NCBI GenBank assembly: GCA_900551455.1
Contig: URVV01000002.1
Span: forward strand, 1-64,000
Direction of reading: 5' to 3'
Source: an uncultured Mycoplasmatota bacterium
GTDB lineage: Bacteria; Bacillota_I; Bacilli_A; RF39; UBA660
DNA length: 64,000 nucleotides
Shown here: one piece after another, positions 46,619-55,017 of the stretch
Position numbering within the stretch: position 1 is the first letter of the stretch
How the letters are laid out: each line of letters begins with the position of its first letter
Made by a program: the position numbers and the translations under genes
Notes under the pieces: model-generated
What the model saw: the letters and a program-made list of their open reading frames with translations, nothing else
Databases searched by the model: none
Told to the model about the DNA's origin: nothing

Positions 46619-47254
46619 TTATTTTGTAAAGAGTTTTATTATTAACTTGATTAGTGATGGTAAGAGAAATGATTCGCTTAATGAAGATATGATACTTATG
46701 ATGATAGTTATTATAAAGATAATGGTATAATTTTTAAATTGTTTTAAGGTGTTTTGATTATTGTCCTTTTTGATGATTATTTTAAAGAGTTTTATTCCAA
46801 ACATAATACTATAGATGCTTAAAATTATTATAGTGAAAATGTTTAATAATTGGCCGAATATTAGATAGATAGTTGATAGAATAATGCCTTTATAGTTGTA
46901 AGTTAGGATAAATGATGCTAGAGAGAATCCTAAAATAAAACTTTTGGTAAATAGTAAGATTATGGTAATTATAAAACCTATAAAGGTCATTCCTAAAATC
47001 CATATTAGGGTTATATATATTGTATTAATGGTAAGACTGTTTTTTAAAGCAATAATTGAGTCTATTTTATTTGTATTAATATTTTCAATAAAGAGTTTTA
47101 TTTTATCTATTACAAGTGTTTTATCGTTTAGATTAATTATATTTGCAAAAATTGCTCCAGTAATAATACCTAGGAATAGTATACTGATAATGAAAATGTT
47201 TATTTTTTTGTTAGGAAAAATAATATCTTTAATGCGATCATATTTTTTTATCAT
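46619..47254 (-). CDS. SpoIIM-like (DUF95) membrane protein
   Basis: 211 residues, five or six membrane helices: ISILFLGIITGAIFAN, LIWILGMTFIGFIITIILLF, and a C-terminal pair. Arrangement and the FGQLLNIFTII region suit stage II sporulation protein M / DUF95. GGTGAAC suggests ATG 47254 (frame opens at 47266). No other sporulation genes are in the window, so a role in engulfment cannot be assumed. Confidence 0.7.
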   Translation of the reverse strand: MIKKYDRIKDIIFPNKKINIFIISILFLGIITGAIFANIINLNDKTLVIDKIKLFIENINTNKIDSIIALKNSLTINTIYITLIWILGMTFIGFIITIILLFTKSFILGFSLASFILTYNYKGIILSTIYLIFGQLLNIFTIIILSIYSIMFGIKLFKIIIKKDNNQNTLKQFKNYTIIFIITIIISIISSLSESFLLPSLIKLIIKLFTK

Positions 47255-47285
47255 AAGTTCACCCATAAAATTATATTCTTTTATA

Positions 47286-47314
47286 TTGTAATTATTCCAT
47301 AATTTAGGTATAAT
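47286..47314 (+). promoter_or_regulatory. Promoter of the 37-aa membrane protein gene
   Basis: TTGTAA at 47286-47291, 17-bp spacer, TATAAT at 47309-47314. Confidence 0.65.
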
Positions 47315-47332
47315 TATTATGAGGTGTAGATA

Positions 47333-47446
47333 ATGAGTAAAAAGAAAAAAAATAAGACTAGTTTAGGTTTTAGGATATTGGGAATAATAATGCTTTTATT
47401 GATGTTGGCTTCAGCTGTTATTGGCATTGTTGCATACTTTTTATAG
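47333..47446 (+). CDS. 37-residue single-pass membrane protein
   Basis: Small ORF with basic N-terminus MSKKKKNKTS and one hydrophobic helix (GIIMLLLMLASAVIGIVAYF). GAGGTG precedes ATG 47333, and promoter and terminator frame it tightly, so it is probably real. It resembles the short DUF4044-type proteins of Firmicutes in layout. Function unknown. Confidence 0.65.
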   Translation: MSKKKKNKTSLGFRILGIIMLLLMLASAVIGIVAYFL

Positions 47447-47454
47447 TATTATTA

Positions 47455-47482
47455 AAGAGAGTTGTTATAAAAACTCTCTTTT
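47455..47482. terminator. Bidirectional terminator
   Basis: AAGAGAGTT / AACTCTCTT stem between the small ORF and the convergent gene. Confidence 0.82.
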
Positions 47483-48203
47483 ATTTATAATAGAATGCAA
47501 TAAATGCTACAATACCGGCTACGACAATAGTTATGATGGCTAGTAACCAATAACTGGTAAATCCACTACTGGTAGCGGGAATAGCTTTTTTAGCTGTTAG
47601 TGGTGGTTCTTCTTCAGGATTTTCTATTTTGGCGGGTGCGTCTATTTCGGTATTATAACTGCCAACGACAAAATTCATTACTGGGGTTTCTAGCCTTTTA
47701 TAGGATGTGGCATTAGCATTGTAGTATTGAATTAATTCTAATAGTTTTCGGCAAATTATGCGATTACTGTATCTGGTAGTAAACCAATTAATAAATGTTT
47801 TGTATCTTTCGTTGTCTACTAAAATTACTTGATTTTCAATGACTTTATTAGCGGCTTTTAAATTGATATAGGCGCTATTAATAATTTTCCCTAGGATAAA
47901 ATCTATTTTATCAAATTTAGTACTATCTATTTTTTCTAGGATACTGATATTTTCTTCAGATAGGATTGGTAGAACTAGTGTTATGTTATATTCATCTATA
48001 TATGAATAGGTATTTTTGATGTTTTCCATTACCCATATTTCATCGTTTAATTCTAAGTTATAGTTATCCATTTTATTTTTTAGTTCAATACATATGTTGG
48101 TTTTATTATAATTTTTTGGAATGGCAAGGTAGTAAGAGATTATTTCGTCTTTTATGTAATAAACATCGTGATTATTTAGTTTTAGAATTAATTTTTTTTC
48201 CAT
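47481..48203 (-). CDS. C-terminally anchored membrane protein of unknown function
   Basis: 240 residues. The N-terminal 170 look like a soluble alpha/beta domain (VYYIKDEIISYYLAIPKNY, NDEIWVMENIKN, ILGKIINSAYINLKAA), then an acidic, Pro-rich linker (IENPEEEPPL) and one C-terminal membrane helix (SYWLLAIITIVVAGIVAFIA) ending YYK. The tail-anchor layout places the domain probably in the cytoplasm. GGAGG before ATG 48203. Lies 15 nt after the 107-aa gene; no family recognised. Confidence 0.65.
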   Translation of the reverse strand: MEKKLILKLNNHDVYYIKDEIISYYLAIPKNYNKTNICIELKNKMDNYNLELNDEIWVMENIKNTYSYIDEYNITLVLPILSEENISILEKIDSTKFDKIDFILGKIINSAYINLKAANKVIENQVILVDNERYKTFINWFTTRYSNRIICRKLLELIQYYNANATSYKRLETPVMNFVVGSYNTEIDAPAKIENPEEEPPLTAKKAIPATSSGFTSYWLLAIITIVVAGIVAFIAFYYK

Positions 48204-48218
48204 AATTTGCCTCCATTG

Positions 48219-48542
48219 TTATTTTTCTTTTTTAATTACTTCTAAACCATTTTTTAATAATTCTTCGATGGTTATTTTACCTTCTTCAAGGGCTTTTGTT
48301 ACTAAGTATTTATTGCCGTTTTTATATTTTATATAGATTGATGTACTTTTAGTACAAGGAAAATAATAAGTATATTTATTATCTTCATAGAATTTTTCTT
48401 GATAATTATCACAAATATAAGTGGCATCGATTATTTCTATTTGGTTATTTTTTTTGCTTTTATTCTTTTTTAGAAATAATAAACCGGTTATTATTACGAT
48501 GCAAGATATTATTAATATTATTTTGATAGTCTTATTTCTCAT
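48219..48542 (-). CDS. Small membrane-anchored hypothetical protein
   Basis: 107 residues: one N-terminal hydrophobic helix (about 6-24), basic turn KKNKSKKN, then a small domain with two Cys (TYICDN, FPCTKS). GAGA-type site before ATG 48542. Probably cotranscribed with the next gene. Function unknown. Confidence 0.65.
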   Translation of the reverse strand: MRNKTIKIILIISCIVIITGLLFLKKNKSKKNNQIEIIDATYICDNYQEKFYEDNKYTYYFPCTKSTSIYIKYKNGNKYLVTKALEEGKITIEELLKNGLEVIKKEK

Positions 48543-48590
48543 ATCTTATTCTCCTATAATATGATTATAGCATAAGTAAAATAAAAATAA

Positions 48591-48623
48591 AAGATAAAAT
48601 TTAAAAATCATAAATTTTATCTT
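48591..48623 (-). terminator. Terminator after the radical SAM gene
   Basis: AAGATAAAATTT / AAATTTTATCTT stem followed on the minus strand by a T-rich run. Confidence 0.7.
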
Positions 48624-48646
48624 AAATATAGTAATAATATTTATTT

Positions 48647-49450
48647 TTAAAGGAAATGACAATGTCGACATAGTTCTTGGCATTTATAGTTGTTTTTAAA
48701 TCCTTTGATCATTTCTTTTACTATGTCTTTTTCATATATGTCTGGAATGTTATCTTGGTAGATGTTTCCTAAGGATAATACTCCCCTACTATCTAGGCAA
48801 CAAGGAATAATGGTACCATCTGATAGTATTCCTATATGATCTATTAGGCCTTTACAAGTGCCTTTTTCTTCGTAATGCTTGTTATTCATATCGGGCCATA
48901 TAAATTCGTGAAAGGTATCAATTAGTAGATTAGGGGCAACTTTTATTTTGATATTGTTTTCTAAATTTTTAATATTTAAGTGGTATCTGTTATTTAAGTA
49001 ATTTAGAATATAGGTAGTATTTTTATCTTTTACCCATAATCTTAAAGTAATATAAGTATTTTTTTTAATTTTATCGATTTTATTGAAAATATTATTAAGA
49101 TATTCTTCTAGAGTGAGATGAGGGTTTTCTTTGTAACTGTGAAGAGAAATATTTAATCTGGATAGTTTGGTATTATCTGATAAATTGTTTATTAGGTAGC
49201 CGTTAGTGGTTATATTTACTTTTAAGTTATTATTAGTAGCGTATTCAATAAAATAGTTGATATTTTTATGAAGTAATGGTTCTCCTAGAATATGAAGATA
49301 TAGTTCTTTAGTATAAGGTTTAATTTTATTAATAATAAATTGATAGTTGGGGATAGTTAGTGAAGTGATTTTTCTTTGATTTTTGATACAAAAGTCGCAA
49401 TTTAAATTACAGGAATTGGTTATTTCTAAATAAATTTTTTTTAATTTCAT
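48647..49450 (-). CDS. Radical SAM/SPASM protein
   Basis: 267 residues. CX3CX2C cluster in TNSCNLNCDFCIKNQ, GEPLLH SAM motif in ILGEPLLHKN, and a C-terminal SPASM-like set of Cys (TCKG, IIPCCLDSRG, CQELCRHC) for auxiliary clusters. GGTGTTAATT picks ATG 49450 over the frame start at 49495. It ends in HCHFL. No RiPP precursor-like ORF or transporter is adjacent, so its product is unknown. It follows the LCP gene but is separated from it by a terminator. Confidence 0.85.
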   Translation of the reverse strand: MKLKKIYLEITNSCNLNCDFCIKNQRKITSLTIPNYQFIINKIKPYTKELYLHILGEPLLHKNINYFIEYATNNNLKVNITTNGYLINNLSDNTKLSRLNISLHSYKENPHLTLEEYLNNIFNKIDKIKKNTYITLRLWVKDKNTTYILNYLNNRYHLNIKNLENNIKIKVAPNLLIDTFHEFIWPDMNNKHYEEKGTCKGLIDHIGILSDGTIIPCCLDSRGVLSLGNIYQDNIPDIYEKDIVKEMIKGFKNNYKCQELCRHCHFL

Positions 49451-49511
49451 AATTAACACCATTAATATAATAGCATAAATAATTATAAAAAACAAATTAT
49501 GGTTATAATGA

Positions 49512-49533
49512 AAAAAAGCTTAATAGCTTTTTT
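49512..49533 (-). terminator. Terminator of the cps regulatory operon
   Basis: AAAAAAGCT / AGCTTTTTT stem with TAAT loop, overlapping the LCP stop codon. Confidence 0.8.
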
Positions 49534-50992
49534 ATTTGATACTTTCATTATTTAATACTTTGTTTATTTGAATTTTGGCATTATCTATGGTTTTTTGATC
49601 AGGAATCATTATCCATAAGTCCTGATTTGGATAGGAATAAGTTTTTCCCATTGAACCAGTACCATCTACTTGAATGGATTTAAATGTATAGTCGTTTAAT
49701 TCGGAAAATTCATATTTTAAGAAGTTAGTTATTTCATTCATATCCATATTGGTTGCAAATTTTCCTTCAAGAGCATCTAAAATGTCAGTATATTGGGTAA
49801 AAATTGTTGTTCCGCTACTTAATTTTTTGAATATTGCTTGGATTACTTCTTGCTGGTTTCTTCCACGATGTCTATCACCGTCAGAGTATGAATATCTTTC
49901 CCTTGAAAAGGCCAATGCACAAGCACCATTTAATTTATTTATGCCAACTTTTATTCTTGGACATCCATATAAACTTACGGCTTGATCTGCATAAACTTCT
50001 ATACCACCAATTTTATTTACTAGGTCAATGACAGTGGTAAAATTTACTTTGATATAATAGTTAATATCAATATCAAAGATGTCTTCGATGGTTTTTATAG
50101 CAGTATTAATTCCGTAGTAACTAGCGTGAGTTAATTTATCTTTATAGCCGGGTTTATCGTGTAATTGAACGTAATAATCACGGGGGATGGAAGTTAACAA
50201 TATTTCGTTGGTATTTGGGTTAACAGTGGCAACAATGTTAACATCGTTTCTGGCAGCATTATTTATGTCTCCAAAGGTATCAATACCACTTATTAGGATA
50301 TTATATGGGGTATTCTTTATGGAAACACGTTTAGTAATATCCTCAATCTCTTTTTTGATGTAAATGGTTTTTAAAATACGAGTGTTTTGATTAAAAGTTT
50401 CATCGTCTTCTTCATATCTATTTTTTATAATGTCACTAATTAAAATTGATTCAACTTCTTTATTCAATAGTTTGCTTTTTAAGGTTAGAAGATCTTTTTC
50501 TTCACTATAGGTTAAATCTAATTTAATGCGATTAATTACTTCTTTATCAGTTAATTCAAAATAAGCCATTGTTTTACCATAGAGATCTGATGCTTCTTGG
50601 TAATTAGAATCATTTAGAACTATTAAATAATAATTTGTTACTTCTTCTTTGATAATTGAGATATTATCAAAAAGGTTCATTGTTTTGTTTAAATAAATTA
50701 TTCCTATTGTAAAGAGAATTATTAAAATTATTGAAAAAATATAAGATAATACTTTAAATACTTTTAGGACTTTATTTTTAAATTTTAGAGATAAGAAGAA
50801 GTTTAAAATTATGTTTATTAGTATTAAACAAATAATTAGTAATTTATAGTATTTATCTGGAATTATATTAAGGGTATTTAGGAGAACTACTAATGATATA
50901 TTCATTCCTGTAAATAGTAATGATAATAATACTCCGATAATACTTAGTTTTATTTTTTTCTTAGGAGAAGAATTTTTTCTTTTATTTTCCAT
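49532..50992 (-). CDS. LytR-CpsA-Psr (LCP) family wall polymer ligase
   Basis: 486 residues. Three N-terminal hydrophobic helices (about 15-105), then the LCP domain: ISGIDTFGDINNAARNDV with the Asp/Arg phosphate-binding residues, TSIPRDYYVQ, DKLTHASYYG, and SRERYSYSDGDRHRGRNQQE with the conserved Arg cluster. LCP enzymes move polysaccharide from undecaprenyl pyrophosphate to peptidoglycan. GGTGAT precedes ATG 50992. Last gene of the cpsC-cpsD-cpsB-LCP operon; in streptococci the LCP gene (cpsA) is first. Confidence 0.92.
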   Translation of the reverse strand: MENKRKNSSPKKKIKLSIIGVLLSLLFTGMNISLVVLLNTLNIIPDKYYKLLIICLILINIILNFFLSLKFKNKVLKVFKVLSYIFSIILIILFTIGIIYLNKTMNLFDNISIIKEEVTNYYLIVLNDSNYQEASDLYGKTMAYFELTDKEVINRIKLDLTYSEEKDLLTLKSKLLNKEVESILISDIIKNRYEEDDETFNQNTRILKTIYIKKEIEDITKRVSIKNTPYNILISGIDTFGDINNAARNDVNIVATVNPNTNEILLTSIPRDYYVQLHDKPGYKDKLTHASYYGINTAIKTIEDIFDIDINYYIKVNFTTVIDLVNKIGGIEVYADQAVSLYGCPRIKVGINKLNGACALAFSRERYSYSDGDRHRGRNQQEVIQAIFKKLSSGTTIFTQYTDILDALEGKFATNMDMNEITNFLKYEFSELNDYTFKSIQVDGTGSMGKTYSYPNQDLWIMIPDQKTIDNAKIQINKVLNNESIK

Positions 50993-51007
50993 AATATCAC
51001 CACTTAG

Positions 51008-51718
51008 TTATTTTATTAGGTTATTACAATTCGACATTATTTGATCATAGTATTTGGGTCCGGTAATTTTTATGATACTTTTTTTTATTTTTGGAAAGTT
51101 ATCAATTACATATGTTTTATTAATATGATGGATATCTGTTCCAAGGAAATCAACATATTCTTTTTTTAAGAGATATTTCATTAATTTTTCAGCTTCTTTA
51201 TGATAGTATCCTAAAATACTGGAATAATTGCATTGAAATAAGACACCCATTTCTTTTAATGGTTCTATTAATTTGGGATTTTCTTGGAAATATGTATATC
51301 TTTCGGGATGAGCGATTACTGGAATATATCCTTGTATTTGAAGCTCATATATCATATCTTCTAGATTTATAATTTGATTATGAAATGGTAATTCGATTAG
51401 AAGATAGTTACTTTGATTTAATCCAAATATTAATCCATTATTGATAGATGATAAAATGTCGTTATGAATAAATATCTCATTTCCTAGATGGAGTGAGATA
51501 TTTATATTGTTTTGTTTGACAGCTTCTTTTAAGTAAAGAAAGTGTTTGGTTTTTTCTTCGTTATTGGCACTATATTCGGTACTTTCAATGTAGTGTGGGG
51601 TTAAAATTATGTCGGTGAAACCAATTTCGGCCATTCTTTTTAGAAGACGAAGACTTTCTTCAGGGTTAATGCTTCCGTCATCTATACCAAATAATATATG
51701 CGAGTGTGTGTCGGTCAT
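51008..51718 (-). CDS. cpsB: CpsB/YwqE-type tyrosine-protein phosphatase
   Basis: PHP-fold phosphatase that dephosphorylates the CpsD kinase. MTDTHSHILFGIDDG supplies His5 and His7; TPHYIES, LHLGNEIFIH, PVIAHPERY and LGTDIHH give the remaining metal ligands. AAAGGAGGTAATT fixes ATG 51718; the frame runs up to 51772. 236 residues, normal. It lies 11 nt after cpsD. Confidence 0.93.
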   Translation of the reverse strand: MTDTHSHILFGIDDGSINPEESLRLLKRMAEIGFTDIILTPHYIESTEYSANNEEKTKHFLYLKEAVKQNNINISLHLGNEIFIHNDILSSINNGLIFGLNQSNYLLIELPFHNQIINLEDMIYELQIQGYIPVIAHPERYTYFQENPKLIEPLKEMGVLFQCNYSSILGYYHKEAEKLMKYLLKKEYVDFLGTDIHHINKTYVIDNFPKIKKSIIKITGPKYYDQIMSNCNNLIK

Positions 51719-51729
51719 AATTACCTCCT

Positions 51730-52398
51730 TTATTCGTAGTAGTTGGAATATTTTCCACGTTTTGCTTGACAAGTTCTGTTTATTACTATTCCAGCAATAT
51801 TAGCATCTATTTTTTCTAGTGCTTTTTTAGTTTCATTTAATTCATCTATTTTGGTATATCCAACAGAGGTAACGATTACTACACGATCTACCAAACTAGC
51901 CATTATTAGAGAGTCTGGTAGTCCATTTATAGGAACCCCATCAAATATTATATGATCAAAATTTTGCTTTAAAAAGGCAATTATTTTTTTAGTATTGGTG
52001 GAGTTTAATAGTTCACTGGGGTTTGGAGGAACAGTACCTCTTGGTATAACATATAGATTGGGAATAGATGTCTTTTTTATGTATTCAGCACAATCTACGA
52101 TATTTTGATCTATTAATAGATTAGATAGACCTTTGGTATTTGATAATCCGAAAATTTTGTGAATTCTTCCTAATCGAAGGTCACTGTCTATTAATAGGGT
52201 TGATTCTCCTGTTTGGGCAAAGGCTGCCGCTAAATTACTACTGATAAAACTTTTTCCTTCTCCAGGGACAGAACTGGTTACTAAAATTACTTTTGATTCT
52301 TCATCAGAAGAGGTAAACATTAAGTTTGTTCTGATTGTACGAATATCTTCACTAATATTTGACTTTGGTCTATTATGAATAACTAATTCATCTTTCAT
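51730..52398 (-). CDS. cpsD: CpsD/YwqD-type bacterial tyrosine kinase
   Basis: 222-residue BY-kinase. Walker A GEGKS at 46-50 in TSSVPGEGKS, Walker A' LLIDSDLRLG, Walker B HIIFDGVP, and a C-terminal tyrosine cluster KYSNYYE, the autophosphorylation sites. It needs the CpsC membrane protein as activator (previous gene, 1-nt overlap). AAGGTGG precedes ATG 52398. Confidence 0.93.
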   Translation of the reverse strand: MKDELVIHNRPKSNISEDIRTIRTNLMFTSSDEESKVILVTSSVPGEGKSFISSNLAAAFAQTGESTLLIDSDLRLGRIHKIFGLSNTKGLSNLLIDQNIVDCAEYIKKTSIPNLYVIPRGTVPPNPSELLNSTNTKKIIAFLKQNFDHIIFDGVPINGLPDSLIMASLVDRVVIVTSVGYTKIDELNETKKALEKIDANIAGIVINRTCQAKRGKYSNYYE

Positions 52399-53081
52399 TA
52401 TTTTTTACCACCTTTCTGATATTCTTCAACGCTACCTAATATTGGTAATTTTATTTTTTGCTCTACTTGTTCTGCTGATTTAATGGTTCTATCAAAATAG
52501 AAAACTACGAAGACAATACCAATAGCAAGAATTAAGCCAATCATAAAGTATACGATGATTTGTTTAGTTATATTAATGTTATATGGATTTTTTTCTTGAA
52601 TAGCTTCATCTAAAATGTTAACATTATTCATATTATACAAATCAACAATTTCTTTTTTGAAGTAATTTGCTGTAATATTTGCAATGTTTTTGGCTTTAAT
52701 GGCATCATTATCTTCAGCATTAATTTTAATAATTTCAGTGTTATTAACGGCACTAACAGATATTTTACTTTTAAGACTTTCATATGAAATATCTAGGTTA
52801 AGTTCATTAATTACTTGGTCTAATACTCTGCGTGATGTAACTATTTGAGCATATGTATCTACTAGATTACGGTTTATAGTGATATCAGTTTGAGTGATTG
52901 TTTGACTACTACTTGTAGCATTACTACCTAGAATGACGGTTGTATATGATTTATACATTGGTTTTTGAAAGACTAAACCGTATATGCATCCTAATAAGCA
53001 TATTCCTACAGTAATTACGATTATTAAGCCAAGCTTATTTTTTACGTATTCAAATAATTCTTTTAAATCAATTTCTTCCAT
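52398..53081 (-). CDS. cpsC: CpsC/YwqC-type Wzz-domain chain-length regulator
   Basis: 227 residues with two membrane helices (about 17-36 and 176-196) around an extracellular Wzz domain; the N-terminus MEEIDLKELFEYV and the short C-terminal tail match Gram-positive co-polymerases, which activate the CpsD kinase and set polymer length. GAGGTG before ATG 53081; first gene of its operon. Confidence 0.9.
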   Translation of the reverse strand: MEEIDLKELFEYVKNKLGLIIVITVGICLLGCIYGLVFQKPMYKSYTTVILGSNATSSSQTITQTDITINRNLVDTYAQIVTSRRVLDQVINELNLDISYESLKSKISVSAVNNTEIIKINAEDNDAIKAKNIANITANYFKKEIVDLYNMNNVNILDEAIQEKNPYNINITKQIIVYFMIGLILAIGIVFVVFYFDRTIKSAEQVEQKIKLPILGSVEEYQKGGKK

Positions 53082-53103
53082 TTTATTACACCTCTACTTT
53101 ACA

Positions 53104-53133
53104 ATTATAACATAGTTTAAGTTTGTTTGACAA
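53104..53133 (-). promoter_or_regulatory. Promoter of the cpsCDB-LCP operon
   Basis: On the minus strand TTGTCA (53128-53133), 18-bp spacer and TG-T-TATAAT (extended -10, TATAAT at 53104-53109). Confidence 0.7.
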
Positions 53134-53149
53134 TCTTTTTTGATAATTT

Positions 53150-53178
53150 AAAAATACGATCTTAATTATCGTATTTTT
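53150..53178. terminator. Terminator of the Fic gene
   Basis: AAAAATACGAT / ATCGTATTTTT stem overlapping the Fic stop codon; symmetrical A and T runs. Confidence 0.85.
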
Positions 53179-53747
53179 AAAGTCTTTTTTATTTTATTTT
53201 GTTGGGATTTTTCTTTAACTAGCATTCTTAGAAAATCTTCTAAAGGAAGATAAGATATGTTATTTGGGGTATTTTTTTCTGTATATAATCTTATTACTAG
53301 GGAATTCCTTAATTGTCTTATGTTCATTCTTAAATATTCACTATCTATATCATAACCAATGGTATTTAAAAATTTTAGAACAAAAGTAATTGTAGTTCTG
53401 GTGTTACCGTCTTCGAAGGGGTGTGCTTGCCATATTCTAAGAAGAAAGTCACTAATTCTTTTTATTAATAGTTCATATGAAATATTATGATAATCAATTT
53501 GTTTTTCATAGGTAATATCATATTTTAAATAGGCATTAATATTGTGGTAGTCAGCATATATTACGCTATTTCCATATAAAATTTCTTCTTTTTTGGTGAT
53601 GTTATATGTTCTAAATTGGCCACTATTGGGAATAAACCCGGCAAATAAGTAGGCGTGAATTTTTTGTAAATGTTCAACTGTTAATTCAAAATCTTTATGT
53701 AGTAATAATTCTTGGTATCTATTATAAATTATTTCTTTATCAGTCAT
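53166..53747 (-). CDS. Fic-domain protein
   Basis: 193 residues. The Fic core is HPFEDGNTR at 109-117 (usual HPFxxGNGR), with the upstream flap region and an N-terminal block HLQKIHAYLFAGFIPNSGQFRT typical of Fic/Doc. Fic enzymes transfer AMP or other phosphate groups to protein hydroxyls. No adjacent antitoxin gene is seen and I did not find a clear [S/T]xxxE[G/N] inhibitory helix. AAGGGGAG before ATG 53747. It has its own promoter and terminator between the two cps units. Confidence 0.87.
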   Translation of the reverse strand: MTDKEIIYNRYQELLLHKDFELTVEHLQKIHAYLFAGFIPNSGQFRTYNITKKEEILYGNSVIYADYHNINAYLKYDITYEKQIDYHNISYELLIKRISDFLLRIWQAHPFEDGNTRTTITFVLKFLNTIGYDIDSEYLRMNIRQLRNSLVIRLYTEKNTPNNISYLPLEDFLRMLVKEKSQQNKIKKTLKIR

Positions 53748-53772
53748 AAATACTCCCCTTTTATAGGTATTT

Positions 53773-53800
53773 ATTATATATTATTAATTGATTTTGTCAA
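53773..53800 (-). promoter_or_regulatory. Promoter of the Fic gene
   Basis: On the minus strand TTGACA (53795-53800), 16-bp spacer, TATAAT (53773-53778). Confidence 0.75.
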
Positions 53801-53804
53801 GTAT

Positions 53805-53857
53805 AAAGAAGAGTTAAATATTGTTTATACTTGATATTATATATTTAACTCTTCTTT
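53805..53857. terminator. Long bidirectional terminator
   Basis: 17-bp stem AAAGAAGAGTTAAATAT / ATATTTAACTCTTCTTT. On the minus strand it closes the unit starting with the 121-aa membrane protein. Confidence 0.8.
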
Positions 53858-53866
53858 AGGTAATTG

Positions 53867-53959
53867 TTAATTGTCTTTTTCTATTAATGTAAAAATTAAG
53901 AGGGAGGTAAAAAAGACAATTATTAATAAAAATACTATTATGCTTATAGATATAATAAT
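53867..53959 (-). other. Possible 30-residue hydrophobic peptide without standard start
   Basis: On the minus strand the frame reads about 25 strongly hydrophobic residues (IIISISIIVFLLIIVFF...) then a polar end IEKDN and stop, with AGAGGTGG upstream. No ATG, GTG or TTG lies in frame; the first ATG after the site is out of frame and stops at once. It could start at ATT, be decayed, or be chance. Confidence 0.2.
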
Positions 53960-54022
53960 TTTACATTGACCACCTCTTATTTTATTATATATAGATATAT
54001 ATGAGAAAAATGTATTTTTGTG

Positions 54023-54388
54023 TTAATTAAAGGCTATTTCTACATTTATATCTTTATCTTTATAAATTATATATAAGTATATAAATCCACTTATTAATAC
54101 TAATATACTGGCTAATAGAGCTAATTCATTTAATCTTTTATCCTCTTCGTTAGGACTTTTATTTAATTCTTTAAATCCTTCGATAGTATAGTAAATGTAT
54201 ACTAGAGTAGCTGTTCCAAAGATAATATATAGAGTATTTCGATATTTTTCGCCTTTTTCTTTATTTTTTGTTACAAGATATTCTCTTTCTATGTGGTTTG
54301 CATACAATGAAAGGGTAATAATTATGTAATATATAATAAATATTAGATCTTCATCTTTGGTACTTTTAATTCTTTCATAATCTATCAT
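54023..54388 (-). CDS. Hypothetical membrane protein
   Basis: 121 residues with three hydrophobic segments (about 14-31, 53-70, 88-108) separated by charged loops (REYLVTKNKEKGEK, NKSPNEEDKRLNE). No family recognised. The start has no strong ribosome-binding site. Flanked by the Fic unit and the terminator of the polysaccharide operon. Confidence 0.55.
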   Translation of the reverse strand: MIDYERIKSTKDEDLIFIIYYIIITLSLYANHIEREYLVTKNKEKGEKYRNTLYIIFGTATLVYIYYTIEGFKELNKSPNEEDKRLNELALLASILVLISGFIYLYIIYKDKDINVEIAFN

Positions 54389-54564
54389 ATTAAATTATAT
54401 GATATTAAATCTTTTATATCATATTTATCTTAGTTATGCAAATAGTTATAATTTAGTAGAATTTGTTTTTTGGAAAGGTACTTTTAACAGATATTTGATG
54501 ATGTTTACGTATAAGTAATTATAAGAAAATATTTGATATTTTATGTTATCAGATTTTTAAAATT

Positions 54565-54593
54565 AAAGAAACTGTCATTTTTACAGTTTCTTT
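54565..54593 (-). terminator. Terminator of the surface-polysaccharide operon
   Basis: AAAGAAACTGT / ACAGTTTCTTT stem overlapping the VanZ-like stop codon. Confidence 0.85.
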
Positions 54594-55017
54594 AATTGAT
54601 AGATTTTTTTCTTTTGCTAATTAATTTATATAAATAGATACCTGTAATTGAACCGATACTATCTATTAGGATATCTTTTATTTGACAGGCTCTGCCTGGT
54701 ATTATGAATTGGTGAATTTCATCACTTATAGCATATATAACACAGAATATTATAGATATTAAATATGATTTGGGAATATTATTTTTAATAAACATATTTA
54801 TTACAAGTATTCCTAGGATTAAATATTCTATGTAGTGAGCTAATTTTCTAATTATTAAATTTAGTAATTCTATATTATTTATATTTAGTACACTAGATAT
54901 TATATTTACTATATAATTTGATTGATTGGCTGATTCAATAGAATTAAATGATGACATTGTAAAAATTATGGCCATCCAAGCTAGGGTGAAAATTATTGAT
55001 AATTTATTGTTTTTCAT
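54592..55017 (-). CDS. VanZ-like family membrane protein
   Basis: 141 residues, four membrane helices. RKLAHYIEYLILG, SDEIHQFIIPGRACQIKDIL and DSIGSITGIY are the VanZ signature blocks. VanZ of enterococci gives low-level teicoplanin resistance; most family members are uncharacterised. ATG 55017 overlaps the upstream wecB gene; last gene of the polysaccharide operon. Confidence 0.85.
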   Translation of the reverse strand: MKNNKLSIIFTLAWMAIIFTMSSFNSIESANQSNYIVNIISSVLNINNIELLNLIIRKLAHYIEYLILGILVINMFIKNNIPKSYLISIIFCVIYAISDEIHQFIIPGRACQIKDILIDSIGSITGIYLYKLISKRKKSIN

